From: an uncultured Saprospiraceae bacterium
GTDB taxonomy: Bacteria > Bacteroidota > Bacteroidia > Chitinophagales > Saprospiraceae
Reading direction: 5' to 3'
Assembly: GCA_937921525.1 (NCBI GenBank)
Contig: CAKZUM010000679.1
Span: 1-6,708 of the forward strand
Length of the DNA stretch: 6,708 nucleotides
This document shows, piece after piece, positions 1-6,324 of this stretch. Each line of letters starts with the position of its first letter. The first letter of the stretch is position 1. Position numbers and translations under genes: made by a program. The notes under the pieces were generated by a model that did no database searches, had not been told where the DNA came from, and was given only the letters and a program-made list of their open reading frames with translations.

Positions 1-25
1 TATGTGACAATATTTCATCATAAGG

Positions 26-45
26 GACTAGGAAAAAAATAACTT
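26..45 (-). repeat. Copy of a short repeat arm also found at 6191-6210
   Basis: Read on the + strand this is GACTAGGAAAAAAATAACTT. The reverse complement of 6191-6210 is identical at 18 of 20 positions, and the arm at 6302-6322 is a looser relative. It is probably the edge of a dispersed intergenic hairpin element whose other arm lies outside the window. No coding sequence is visible around it. Confidence 0.55.
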
Positions 46-60
46 ACCCATTCTGACTTG

Positions 61-145
61 TTCTTTTTCTGTGTAAGAAACCCAAAAAATAGAACCGTAG
101 CCCAGCTATGCTTCGATTTTTTGAATTACTTACACAAAAAAATAA
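61..145. repeat. 85-nt imperfect palindrome upstream of the DUF937-OmpA gene
   Basis: Three nested perfect or near-perfect stems share one centre near position 103. GTGTAAG (71-77) pairs with 129-135, and the flanks 61-70 and 136-145 are also largely complementary. CAAAAAAT (83-90) pairs with 116-123. CGTAGC (96-101) pairs with 105-110 with one G-T pair and a 3-nt loop. The arms are separated by small mismatched bulges. It could be a terminator or processing hairpin of an upstream transcript, or a small mobile palindromic element. Nothing in the sequence decides between them. Confidence 0.6.
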
Positions 146-150
146 CTGCG
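120..150 (+). promoter_or_regulatory. Weak promoter candidate for the DUF937-OmpA gene
   Basis: TTTG at 120-123 is followed after 19 nt by TAACTGCG (143-150). The spacing fits the Bacteroidota pattern TTTG-N19-21-TAnnTTTG, but the -7 element is poor. It overlaps the right arm of the palindrome at 61-145. No better match was found in the 213 nt before the gene. Confidence 0.2.
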
Positions 151-213
151 CCATAACGGGTACTTTATTTATTGCCTACTCCCTAACCAACTAATTTTTA
201 ATAAAAAAATCTA

Positions 214-1569
214 ATGGCATTAAACTTACTAAGCGAACTAAAAAACAACATTGGCACTAGTTTAGCTAAACATTCTCCTACCTTTTTAGGAGAAGAAAGT
301 GACAAGACAGAAACAGCAATTAGTGGTACATATGCGACTATATTAGCTGCTTTAGTAGAAAAAGGATCTACGGAAAAAGGCGCTTCTCAAATCTTCAAAA
401 CAGTAGAAAAAGCGAATCCTGAAATACTAAACAATGTAGATCAAATTTTTACTAGAAGTCCGCAGTCCATTAACGGCTTAGTGAATGTAGGAACTAGGGA
501 TTTACCAACTTTTATGGGCAATAAGCAGCGAGAAGCTTCCAACCTTATTGCAGCACAAAGTGGTATGAAAAAGGAAGCTTCTTCTAAGTTAATGAAATTA
601 GCAACGCCTTTTCTAATGAGTATGCTAGGCAAAGAAGTAACAGGGAAAGGTTTGGATGCAAAAGGCTTAATGAACCTAATACAAGGTCAGAAGAATAACC
701 TATCTGGTGCACTTCCAGAAGGTATGAAAAATGTATTACAGCTTTCTAGCTTTGGATGGACTAAAGAAGAAGTCAAAGTAGCAGAGCCTGTTAAAAAGGT
801 GGTAAAGAAAAAAGTTAAAAAAGAAAAAGTTGCCACACCAGAGAAAGTAGTTAAAGCAAAAAAAGCAGCACCAAAGGTGGTCAAACAAGAAGTAACTGAA
901 GCAGCTAGTGGTGGATTAGCTTGGCTAAAATGGTTATTGATTCCATTAATTATTGGACTTTTGGGCTGGTTGGGTTATAAAGGTTTTGCAGATGGTGCAG
1001 CCAGTAAAGTTGCAGCAACAACGACCAATGTAGTTAAAGATGCAGCGGCAGTAACAAAGACGGCAACAACAGGTGCAGCAGATGCAGCAGCCAATGCGGC
1101 TGGCGCTGTAAAGAATGTCTTTGGCTCTGTTAACGATGCTGCTTTAAAAGCCTTAGATGGTATTAAATTTTCAGCAGGCTCTGCAGGTGCTCAGATGATG
1201 AGTTTTATCAAAGGTGGAGCGAATGGGGAAGGAAAATTCAGATTTAATAACTTAAATTTTGCATCTGGCTCGGCTACTATAACTGGAACTTCTGGTGCAG
1301 AAGTAGACAATTTAGCAGCTATATTAAATGCTTATACCGATGTAAAAGTATCTGTTGAAGGATACACAGATAGTAAAGGTAATGCTGATTCTAATCAAAC
1401 CTTATCTCAAAATCGTGCAGATGCTGTAAAGGCAAGATTGATTAGTAAAGGTATTGCTGCCGATAGAATTATGACTAAAGGTTTTGGAGCTGCGAATCCT
1501 GTTGCTACCAATGATACACCTGAAGGACGAGCGGAAAATAGACGAATTGAGGTAGTTATTGTGAAGTAA
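214..1569 (+). CDS. DUF937-like / OmpA-domain inner-membrane protein
   Basis: The 451-residue protein has no signal peptide. Residues 1-180 are an Ala/Leu/Lys-rich helical domain that I read as DUF937-like. Residues 184-227 are strongly Lys-rich, residues 235-255 form one hydrophobic helix rich in Trp and Leu, and residues 259-320 are an Ala/Thr/Lys-rich linker. Residues 341-451 are an OmpA C-terminal domain. It has the TD-N14-R peptidoglycan-binding arrangement (D386 and R401, 15 apart as in known OmpA proteins), NQTLSQNRA at 394-402 and a closing EGRAENRRIEV (437-447). The basic linker beside the helix predicts DUF937 in the cytoplasm and OmpA in the periplasm, so the protein would tether the inner membrane to peptidoglycan. 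The ATG follows an A-rich stretch without a Shine-Dalgarno sequence, usual in Bacteroidota. The gene appears monocistronic, since a strong terminator follows 23 nt after the stop. The OmpA call is secure. The DUF937 call is by family resemblance, and its biochemical role is unknown. Confidence 0.93.
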   Translation: MALNLLSELKNNIGTSLAKHSPTFLGEESDKTETAISGTYATILAALVEKGSTEKGASQIFKTVEKANPEILNNVDQIFTRSPQSINGLVNVGTRDLPTFMGNKQREASNLIAAQSGMKKEASSKLMKLATPFLMSMLGKEVTGKGLDAKGLMNLIQGQKNNLSGALPEGMKNVLQLSSFGWTKEEVKVAEPVKKVVKKKVKKEKVATPEKVVKAKKAAPKVVKQEVTEAASGGLAWLKWLLIPLIIGLLGWLGYKGFADGAASKVAATTTNVVKDAAAVTKTATTGAADAAANAAGAVKNVFGSVNDAALKALDGIKFSAGSAGAQMMSFIKGGANGEGKFRFNNLNFASGSATITGTSGAEVDNLAAILNAYTDVKVSVEGYTDSKGNADSNQTLSQNRADAVKARLISKGIAADRIMTKGFGAANPVATNDTPEGRAENRRIEVVIVK

Positions 1570-1592
1570 GGGAGAGGCTCAAATGAAGTTTT

Positions 1593-1635
1593 AAAAAACA
1601 GGTTGTTCGGCGGTGCTGAGCAACCTGTTTTTTTT
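1593..1635 (+). terminator. Strong intrinsic terminator after the DUF937-OmpA gene
   Basis: AAAAAACAGGTTG (1593-1605) pairs perfectly with 1621-1633. The stem continues through 1606-1610 with 1616-1620, including two G-T pairs, to a 5-nt loop. A run of eight T occupies 1628-1635. The A-run on the left side makes it plausible as a terminator on the minus strand too. Its upper stem and loop contain TTGTTCGGCGG (1603-1613), which recurs in both arms of the hairpin at 3630-3719. Confidence 0.92.
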
Positions 1636-1779
1636 GATACATCAATTCATTTTTCAACAACATCACTTTAAAAAACAGAAAACAAAACTTTTCAACCTAT
1701 TACATTTGCTCGAAAATGGACAAAAAAGAAGTTAAAATCATCACATTAATTTTATTAATATAATATAAAAAAAATGATT

Positions 1780-1795
1780 TTTCACATCAGTGAAA
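1780..1795. promoter_or_regulatory. Palindrome next to the promoter, possible operator
   Basis: TTTCACATCAGTGAAA is a perfect 6+6 palindrome with a 4-nt centre. It lies immediately upstream of the -33 element of the promoter candidate at 1799-1830, about 50 nt before the inferred transcription start, where an activator or repressor dimer could bind. The binding protein is unknown, and the role is inferred from symmetry and position only. Confidence 0.35.
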
Positions 1796-1798
1796 TTT

Positions 1799-1830
1799 AT
1801 TGCTTTTATGCCTAAAACTTGCTAATATTG
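1799..1830 (+). promoter_or_regulatory. Bacteroidota-type promoter candidate
   Basis: ATTG at 1799-1802 is followed after 20 nt by TAATATTG (1823-1830), a 5-of-6 match to the fixed bases of TAnnTTTG. The spacing is right for the Bacteroidota primary sigma factor. Transcription would start near 1837 and read toward the PorP/SprF gene. A second, weaker -7-like TTACTTTG lies at 1866-1873 without a good -33 partner. Confidence 0.45.
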
Positions 1831-1970
1831 TTTAGTATAGAGAGGTTAATATATACATATTATACTTACTTTGCATCTTATAATTCTTTACTATAAGAAT
1901 TCACCACCTACACAGAAGGTAGTTTTATACTGAGAGAAAACACACAATATTAAAATAGGTGCCTAAAAAT

Positions 1971-2153
1971 GCACTTTTTAATCTATATGGGTTTTATTGA
2001 ATCCTATAAAATTACCGTCCCTTACCGATAGCTGATAAACAACCATACTTCCTTGAGACTAATTAGTAATTATTCCATTCGTCATTACAAAATTGACAGT
2101 TGAACTATCATATAGTTTTAATAACTAATTAAAAAGTGCGGTTCATTCTCAAG
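1971..2153 (+). ncRNA. Candidate structured RNA or leader element with possible pseudoknot
   Basis: GCACTTTTTAAT (1971-1982) is perfectly complementary to 2128-2139, closing a 145-nt interior. Inside are a hairpin at 1984-2008 (TATA-t-GGG with TCCTATA) and a compact one at 2103-2117 (AACTAT-cat-ATAGTT). CTTGAGA (2052-2058), within the closed loop, is perfectly complementary to TCTCAAG (2147-2153) outside it. If both pairings form together they make an H-type pseudoknot. No known RNA family was recognised, and RNase P and tmRNA hallmarks are not visible. The sequence is AT-rich, so some pairing is expected by chance. The strand is assigned from the upstream promoter candidate. Confidence 0.35.
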
Positions 2154-2191
2154 TTAAGCTATATCTATATCCTAATAACACTAATAGAAGA

Positions 2192-2254
2192 TTCTTAGCA
2201 GTATGGGTATTGTCCACCTAAACAGGACACATTAGTATACCTAATGGCTAAGAA
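2192..2254 (+). ncRNA. Three-part hairpin in the upstream region of the PorP/SprF gene
   Basis: TTCTTAGC (2192-2199) pairs with 2247-2254, GGTAT (2206-2210) with 2237-2241, and TGTCC (2211-2215) with 2225-2229. The stems are nested and separated by an internal loop and a 7-nt bulge (2230-2236), with a 9-nt apical loop. GGTATTG (2206-2212) can alternatively pair with CAATACC (2294-2300), a possible switch. There is no T-run after it, so it is not an intrinsic terminator. It may belong to the same transcript as the 1971-2153 structure. Confidence 0.35.
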
Positions 2255-2396
2255 ATTATTCAATCATAAGATTTTACTATTTAGAAACAAACCCAATACC
2301 AACGTAAAAGCATTGCGCATTTTAAATCTGGATATGGTCATCGAATCTGTAAATCTGTTAGATTGAACTTCAGCTTTTTAAAACAAAAACAAGACT

Positions 2397-3422
2397 GTGT
2401 TAAACACTTTACATCTTAAAAAAGGGGTTTTACTATTCATGATTCTTGGATCATGTATTGTACTCTATGCCCAAGATATTCATTATTCCCAATTCAACCG
2501 ATCTCCAATCTATATTAATCCGGCCCTATCAGGTATTTACAAAGGAGACGTTCGCTTTGTTGGTAATTACAGAAATCAATGGAAGACGGTTCCTGTAGGG
2601 TATCAAACCTTCTCTGCAAGTATTGAGAAGAAGATCATTAATACCAATCAAAAGAATAGTTTGTTCTCCGTTGGCTTATTATTTAATTATGATGAGGCTG
2701 GCGATTTGACCTTGAGTCAAACAGGTATTGGATTCGCAGGATCTTATACTCGTCGATTAGCGGAAAAACATTTTCTAACAGGGGGGCTGCATTTAGGTTT
2801 GGCACAAAGACGACTGAGTGATGCGAATCTGCGCGTAGACGCACAATATAATGGCGACACCTTCGATCCAAGCCTAGCGAGTGGAGAAACAGGTTTGAAT
2901 GCAACAACGGGATTTGGTGATTTTTCCTTTGGGCTGAACTACCGATTTCAAAATCCTTTTAAAAGAACTAAGCTTGATATTGGAGGTTCTATTTTCCATC
3001 TCAACAAGCCTAATACTAGCTTATTTGAAGGCGCTGAATTAGATTTAGATCAACGCTTTAATCTATACGTAATGTCTAGTTTTAAAGTGGCAGAGGAATT
3101 AGATTTAGGTCTTCGGGCTTTAGGTCAGTTTCAAGGCCCGCATCAAGAAATCGTTTTAGGCGGAACGCTAAAATATCACCTTAACCAAAGAAGGAGTAGA
3201 GAGGTTGCTATTGGTATTGCCTTACAATATCGTCTAGGAGATGCTTGGATACCGACCATATTATTAGATTATCATAACTGGTCTGTAGGTTTTAATTACG
3301 ATATTAATACTTCTCCTTTCAACGGTGCAACGTCCAGAAAAGGAGGACCAGAATTATCTTTGATTTATATCTTTTCAAAAGTAAGACCTCCTAAGGAGTT
3401 TGAGATATGCCCTATTTTTTAG
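2397..3422 (+). CDS. PorP/SprF-family type IX secretion outer-membrane protein
   Basis: The 341-residue protein begins with a signal peptide: K8-K9, a hydrophobic core at 10-24, and predicted cleavage after A25 before Gln-Asp. The family hallmarks follow at once: HYSQF at 29-33, NPALSG at 41-46 and NYRNQW at 57-62. The rest alternates polar and hydrophobic residues with many Gly and aromatic positions, as in an outer-membrane beta-barrel, and ends in ICPIF. PorP and SprF act with the type IX secretion and gliding machinery at the outer membrane. SprF-type members help export or anchor particular surface adhesins. The start is GTG: an in-frame stop lies 15 nt upstream (2379-2381), and the next ATG (residue 15) would delete the basic n-region. 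The next gene is the expected PorE-like partner, 311 nt downstream. The exact substrate cannot be told from sequence, and paralogues are common in the phylum. Confidence 0.93.
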   Translation: MLNTLHLKKGVLLFMILGSCIVLYAQDIHYSQFNRSPIYINPALSGIYKGDVRFVGNYRNQWKTVPVGYQTFSASIEKKIINTNQKNSLFSVGLLFNYDEAGDLTLSQTGIGFAGSYTRRLAEKHFLTGGLHLGLAQRRLSDANLRVDAQYNGDTFDPSLASGETGLNATTGFGDFSFGLNYRFQNPFKRTKLDIGGSIFHLNKPNTSLFEGAELDLDQRFNLYVMSSFKVAEELDLGLRALGQFQGPHQEIVLGGTLKYHLNQRRSREVAIGIALQYRLGDAWIPTILLDYHNWSVGFNYDINTSPFNGATSRKGGPELSLIYIFSKVRPPKEFEICPIF

Positions 3423-3470
3423 AAGTCAGAGGTCAGACCGTCAACTCCGTTTGACGGTCAGAAGTCAGAC
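3421..3470. repeat. GTCAGA-type direct repeats around a perfect hairpin
   Basis: The cluster starts in the PorP/SprF stop codon. AGAAGTCAGA occurs at 3421-3430 and 3460-3469, and GGTCAGA at 3431-3437 and 3456-3462. Between them GACCGTCAA (3436-3444) pairs perfectly with 3451-3459 over a 6-nt loop. No T-run follows, so it is not a standard terminator, although it could stabilise the 3' end of the mRNA. It looks like an intergenic repeat element rather than coding sequence. Confidence 0.65.
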
Positions 3471-3533
3471 GTATGATGTTGACTTTGCGACGCTTCTCTA
3501 ACAATTATAATTTCCAAAACATTACATCACAAG

Positions 3534-3564
3534 ATATTCTTTGACAATGCGTGTCAAAGAATGT
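3534..3564. other. 11-bp perfect hairpin followed by an A-tract
   Basis: ATTCTTTGACA (3536-3546) pairs perfectly with 3552-3562 over a 5-nt loop, extendable by two pairs. Nine A (3565-3573) follow on the + strand, so neither strand has the T-run after the stem that an intrinsic terminator needs. It could be an RNA structure between the two genes or a protein-binding palindrome. Confidence 0.5.
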
Positions 3565-3629
3565 AAAAAAAAATTGCCATTCCCTCACGGGGTAGATCTG
3601 AAAAACAACTTCAACGCTCCTACCCTTAT

Positions 3630-3719
3630 TAGACTTGTTCGGCGGCATCTTGATGGACGATATGGGTAAAATTTAATTTTCCTCCATCTCGTCTCATCAG
3701 CTACCGCCGAACAAGTCTA
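3630..3719. repeat. 90-nt long hairpin ending 14 nt before the PorE-like start
   Basis: The outer 16 bp (3630-3645 with 3704-3719) are perfectly complementary and GC-rich in a poor-GC setting. The inner arms, about 3646-3666 and 3681-3703, remain complementary with a few mismatches and 1-nt gaps, around an AT-rich loop. Each arm carries TTGTTCGGCGG, which also lies in the gene-1 terminator (1603-1613). On the minus strand the similarity continues as T-A-GCTGA against T-GCTGA. The structure would sit in the leader of the PorE-like mRNA if transcription comes from upstream. It may be a dispersed palindromic element, a terminator-like block, or a translational control element. Confidence 0.7.
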
Positions 3720-3733
3720 CTATTTAAGCAAAG

Positions 3734-6175
3734 ATGAATAAATATTTCTGTTACCTATTTTTGACTTTTACTTTTTACAACACTACCATTATTGCTCAAG
3801 ACATAAACACCTTTGAGAAAGCGGTATTAGCAGCATTAGATAGTGCTAACTATTATACCTATGATGAGTTTTTTGGGGCTAGTGGTTATGATAGTTTGAA
3901 TGTAAAAGACCAATACTTATTCGCTGAAGCAGCTCGTAAATTAGGTGCTTATGGATTAGCAGAAGATGGATATAGAAGAACGATTCATTTAGATAGTCTG
4001 GAAGACAAAGCATATATTCCCCAAGCCATTTATTGGATGGGTGCTATGAAAAAACTACAAGGAGATTATGAAGGTGCTTTACCTTTATTTGACCAATTTT
4101 TAGAATGCCCTCCTCCATTAAATAATCGTTATTTAAACTTGGCTAAAGCAGATTTGGAAGATTGTCGATTTGCCATAGAAAGGACTAAGACAATGGACGA
4201 ATATTATGATATTAGAAATTTAGGAGCTACTGTCAATTCTAAATATTCTGATTTCGCACCATTGCTTATTGGGGAGGACCTTTACTTCTCTTCTCTAAAA
4301 TATGAATTGCCTAACGACCGAGTTTCTCCACCTCGTTTATTTGCAAAAACATTAGTAGCGAATGATTCTTTAGGGGCAACAGTAGTAGACCAATTAAATA
4401 ATAAAAATGAAACAGTCGCTCATGTAGCACTGTCTCAAGATGGAAATAGAATTTACTTTACACAGTGTAATTATCTAGGAAAATCTAGGCAGTTAAATTG
4501 CCAATTGTATTATAGAGATCAAACTGCAGATGGCTCTTGGGGAAAAGCAAATAGACTGCCCGATCATATAAATATTCCCAACACATCTACGACTCAACCT
4601 GCAACAGGTATAGGAGAAGATGGACAAGAATATCTCTACTTTGTGTCCAATCCAACAATGTCCGAAACGGGGATGGATATCTATTACAGCAAAGTATTAG
4701 TAGAAGATTTTGGTCCTGTGCAAAAACATCCTATCAGTACCAATGGAAATGACGTAACCCCTTTTTATCATACCCCTAGTCATACATTATACTTTAGTAC
4801 AGATAGTCGAACAGGACTTGGAGGCTTTGATATTTTCAGCTATACTAATAATACCGTAAAGCATGAAGGCTATCCCTTAAATAGTAGTTTTAATGATCTT
4901 TATTTCACCCTCAATCCATCTGGAGAAAAAGGACATTTTTCTTCAAATAGACAGGGTTGTATTCGACTGAATGAACTAGAGATGGGCTGCGATGATATAT
5001 TTGCAGTAGACTTTGTTCGTATCAATTTAAAGGTTATTGCATTAGATGAAAAAGATCAAGAATTATTAGGAACCAAAGTCGAGATTATAGAGTGGACTGG
5101 AACTGACTGCACTGGAACGCCTTCCCCTATTTTTGAGGAAGCACATACAGATAATAATAAATTCCAACAGTCCGATTTAAAGAAAAATGCTTGGTACCAA
5201 ATAATAGCCACTAAGGAGGGATATGACCCTGATACTATTTGCTTTAATACGAATGATATAAAAGCCTCCACAGATATTATCAAACAAGTAAAATTAAAAC
5301 CTAGCATTTTCAAATTAGATTTAGATGCCTTGGTTTTTGATAATAGTTCTGGTGTAGCCGCGCCTTTAAATTCAGCCATTGTCCAATTAGAAAATATTCT
5401 TACAGCGTCCATTGCTTATACAGAAAAAAAGGAGGGCAATGTATCTAGTTTTACTATTCAAAACGATCAGGAATATTGTCTCGTAGCTAGTGCTATCGGA
5501 TATACCAATGATACAATTTGCTTTAATACCAATGATCTGGAGAAAGGGACAACTTTAGTCAAACGCCTATATCTAAATACAGACATTGACATCCTAGATG
5601 AAATACTTCCTATTAGCCTGTACTTTGACAATAATATCCCGAAAGCAAATAATAGTTCAAAGACGACCACTAGTAGTAACTACGAAGATTTATTCTACCC
5701 CTACTATAGAAAGCAGAATGAATTTATCGCAAATTATTCTGGCGCCCCATCCAAGGCAGAAGGAGAAAGAGAAGTCCGTACTTTCTTTGAAAATGACTTA
5801 AAAAACAACTATGATACCTTAGGAATTTTCTCAGAAGCTTTGATAAGTTTTCTTCGCAGTGGACAAAAAGCAACGATCTCTATTCAAGGGTATGCTAGTC
5901 CATTGGCAAACCCTGTTGCTAATTCCCTTTTGAGCAGTCGGCGAGTCAATACGATCATGAATCATTTTAAAACTTATAATAACGGTGCAATCGAACCATA
6001 TATCGGAAAGCAGTTATTTCTAGAGGAAATAGCACATGGCGAAGGAAAAGCCGATAAAAATATACCAGATGATCCAATCAATGGAAAATATAGTCCTGCC
6101 GCTTCTAGAGAAAGAAGAGTGGAGATTATTGGTATTTCCATTGGAGAGCGGGCTAGTGTTTTAAGAATTAAGTAG
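3734..6175 (+). CDS. PorE-like protein: TPR, beta-propeller, two regulatory-like domains, OmpA
   Basis: The 813-residue periplasmic protein has a signal peptide with predicted cleavage after A21 before Gln-Asp. Residues 55-148 are TPR-like helices. Residues 165-427 form a PD40/WD40-like propeller, with blade motifs LYFSS (183), IYFTQ (240), LYFVS (301), LYFSTDSRTGLGGFDIF (352-368) and FSSNRQG...CDDIFAVD (402-426). Two carboxypeptidase-regulatory-like beta-sandwiches follow (about 428-523 and 526-615), each carrying TICFNTND (501-508, 594-601). Residues 626-798 are an OmpA domain of the Bacteroidota subtype: LYFDNNIP at 629-636, a long helical insert, GYASPLA at 719-725 and SRERRVEI at 791-798. 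The order matches PorE of Porphyromonas gingivalis, which links the type IX system to peptidoglycan. PorE is described with one regulatory domain; this protein appears to have two. The usual peptidoglycan-binding Asp is Ser722, while Arg737 is kept at the right spacing. It is probably the partner of the PorP/SprF protein upstream. Family and architecture are clear; orthology to PorE itself is not. Confidence 0.93.
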   Translation: MNKYFCYLFLTFTFYNTTIIAQDINTFEKAVLAALDSANYYTYDEFFGASGYDSLNVKDQYLFAEAARKLGAYGLAEDGYRRTIHLDSLEDKAYIPQAIYWMGAMKKLQGDYEGALPLFDQFLECPPPLNNRYLNLAKADLEDCRFAIERTKTMDEYYDIRNLGATVNSKYSDFAPLLIGEDLYFSSLKYELPNDRVSPPRLFAKTLVANDSLGATVVDQLNNKNETVAHVALSQDGNRIYFTQCNYLGKSRQLNCQLYYRDQTADGSWGKANRLPDHINIPNTSTTQPATGIGEDGQEYLYFVSNPTMSETGMDIYYSKVLVEDFGPVQKHPISTNGNDVTPFYHTPSHTLYFSTDSRTGLGGFDIFSYTNNTVKHEGYPLNSSFNDLYFTLNPSGEKGHFSSNRQGCIRLNELEMGCDDIFAVDFVRINLKVIALDEKDQELLGTKVEIIEWTGTDCTGTPSPIFEEAHTDNNKFQQSDLKKNAWYQIIATKEGYDPDTICFNTNDIKASTDIIKQVKLKPSIFKLDLDALVFDNSSGVAAPLNSAIVQLENILTASIAYTEKKEGNVSSFTIQNDQEYCLVASAIGYTNDTICFNTNDLEKGTTLVKRLYLNTDIDILDEILPISLYFDNNIPKANNSSKTTTSSNYEDLFYPYYRKQNEFIANYSGAPSKAEGEREVRTFFENDLKNNYDTLGIFSEALISFLRSGQKATISIQGYASPLANPVANSLLSSRRVNTIMNHFKTYNNGAIEPYIGKQLFLEEIAHGEGKADKNIPDDPINGKYSPAASRERRVEIIGISIGERASVLRIK

Positions 6176-6185
6176 ATATAGTATT

Positions 6186-6322
6186 TCAGGAGGTTATTTT
6201 TTTCCTAGACAAGGCGTGAAGAAGATGAAGGAACGATAGTTCCTGAACCGCTTGCGGATGGGCTGCCAGCCGTAGCTACCTGACTGATGAACAACGCAGT
6301 ATAGGGAAAAAAGAACCCCTGA
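6186..6322. repeat. 137-nt inverted-repeat element after the PorE-like gene
   Basis: The arm 6186-6207 matches the reverse complement of 6302-6322 at 19 of 22 aligned positions (TCAGG, GGTT, a T-run, CCTA). The interior is more GC-rich than its surroundings and holds small hairpins: AGGAAC-gata-GTTCCT (6229-6244), GGCT-gcc-AGCC (6261-6271) and the palindrome GTAGCTAC (6272-6279). The left arm recurs inverted at 26-45. No reading frame of note is present. It has the look of a REP-like or small non-autonomous palindromic element. CAGGAGGTT in the left arm resembles a Shine-Dalgarno sequence but has no suitably spaced start. Confidence 0.6.
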
Positions 6323-6324
6323 CC

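Larger units (their letters stand above)
1636..2396. other. 761-nt gene-free region with promoter and structured sequence
   Basis: No convincing protein gene is visible on either strand; stops are frequent in every frame. The first 140 nt are very AT-rich. A palindrome and promoter candidate lie at 1780-1830. The part beyond is rich in self-complementary segments: CTTATA (1877-1882) with 1892-1897, the 1971-2153 cluster, the 2192-2254 hairpin, and AATCT (2352-2356) with AGATT (2360-2364). AATCTG occurs three times, at 2325, 2344 and 2352. If transcription starts near 1837, the PorP/SprF gene would have a leader of about 560 nt. Otherwise the stretch may encode a separate untranslated RNA. Confidence 0.6.

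Noticed and set aside
441..884. Open frames on the minus strand inside the DUF937-OmpA gene
   Set aside because: They lie antisense to a well-supported domain protein and show no recognisable motif.
1716..1763. A 15-codon open frame, Lys-rich then hydrophobic
   Set aside because: Too short to support in AT-rich DNA. It lies upstream of the promoter candidate and has no initiation signal.
2445..2456. LGSC in the PorP/SprF signal peptide, resembling a lipobox
   Set aside because: The hydrophobic core continues to A25 and a better signal peptidase I site before Gln follows. The family is a beta-barrel, not a lipoprotein.
3421..3470. CRISPR-like array
   Set aside because: The repeats are only 7-10 nt with no regular spacers, and no cas genes are nearby.
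3484..3515. Promoter for the PorE-like gene (TTTG-N20-TAATTTCC)
   Set aside because: The spacing is right, but the -7 element lacks the conserved TG end, so it is too weak to annotate.
3534..3573. Hairpin 3536-3562 as an intrinsic terminator
   Set aside because: The tract after the stem is A on the + strand and no T-run follows on the minus strand.
5056..5801. Other open frames overlapping the PorE-like gene on both strands
   Set aside because: They overlap conserved regulatory-like and OmpA domains in the true frame and have no features of their own.
6187..6195. CAGGAGGTT as a ribosome-binding site for a downstream gene
   Set aside because: No start codon lies at proper spacing and no frame follows. 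It is part of a repeat arm, and the phylum rarely uses Shine-Dalgarno sites.
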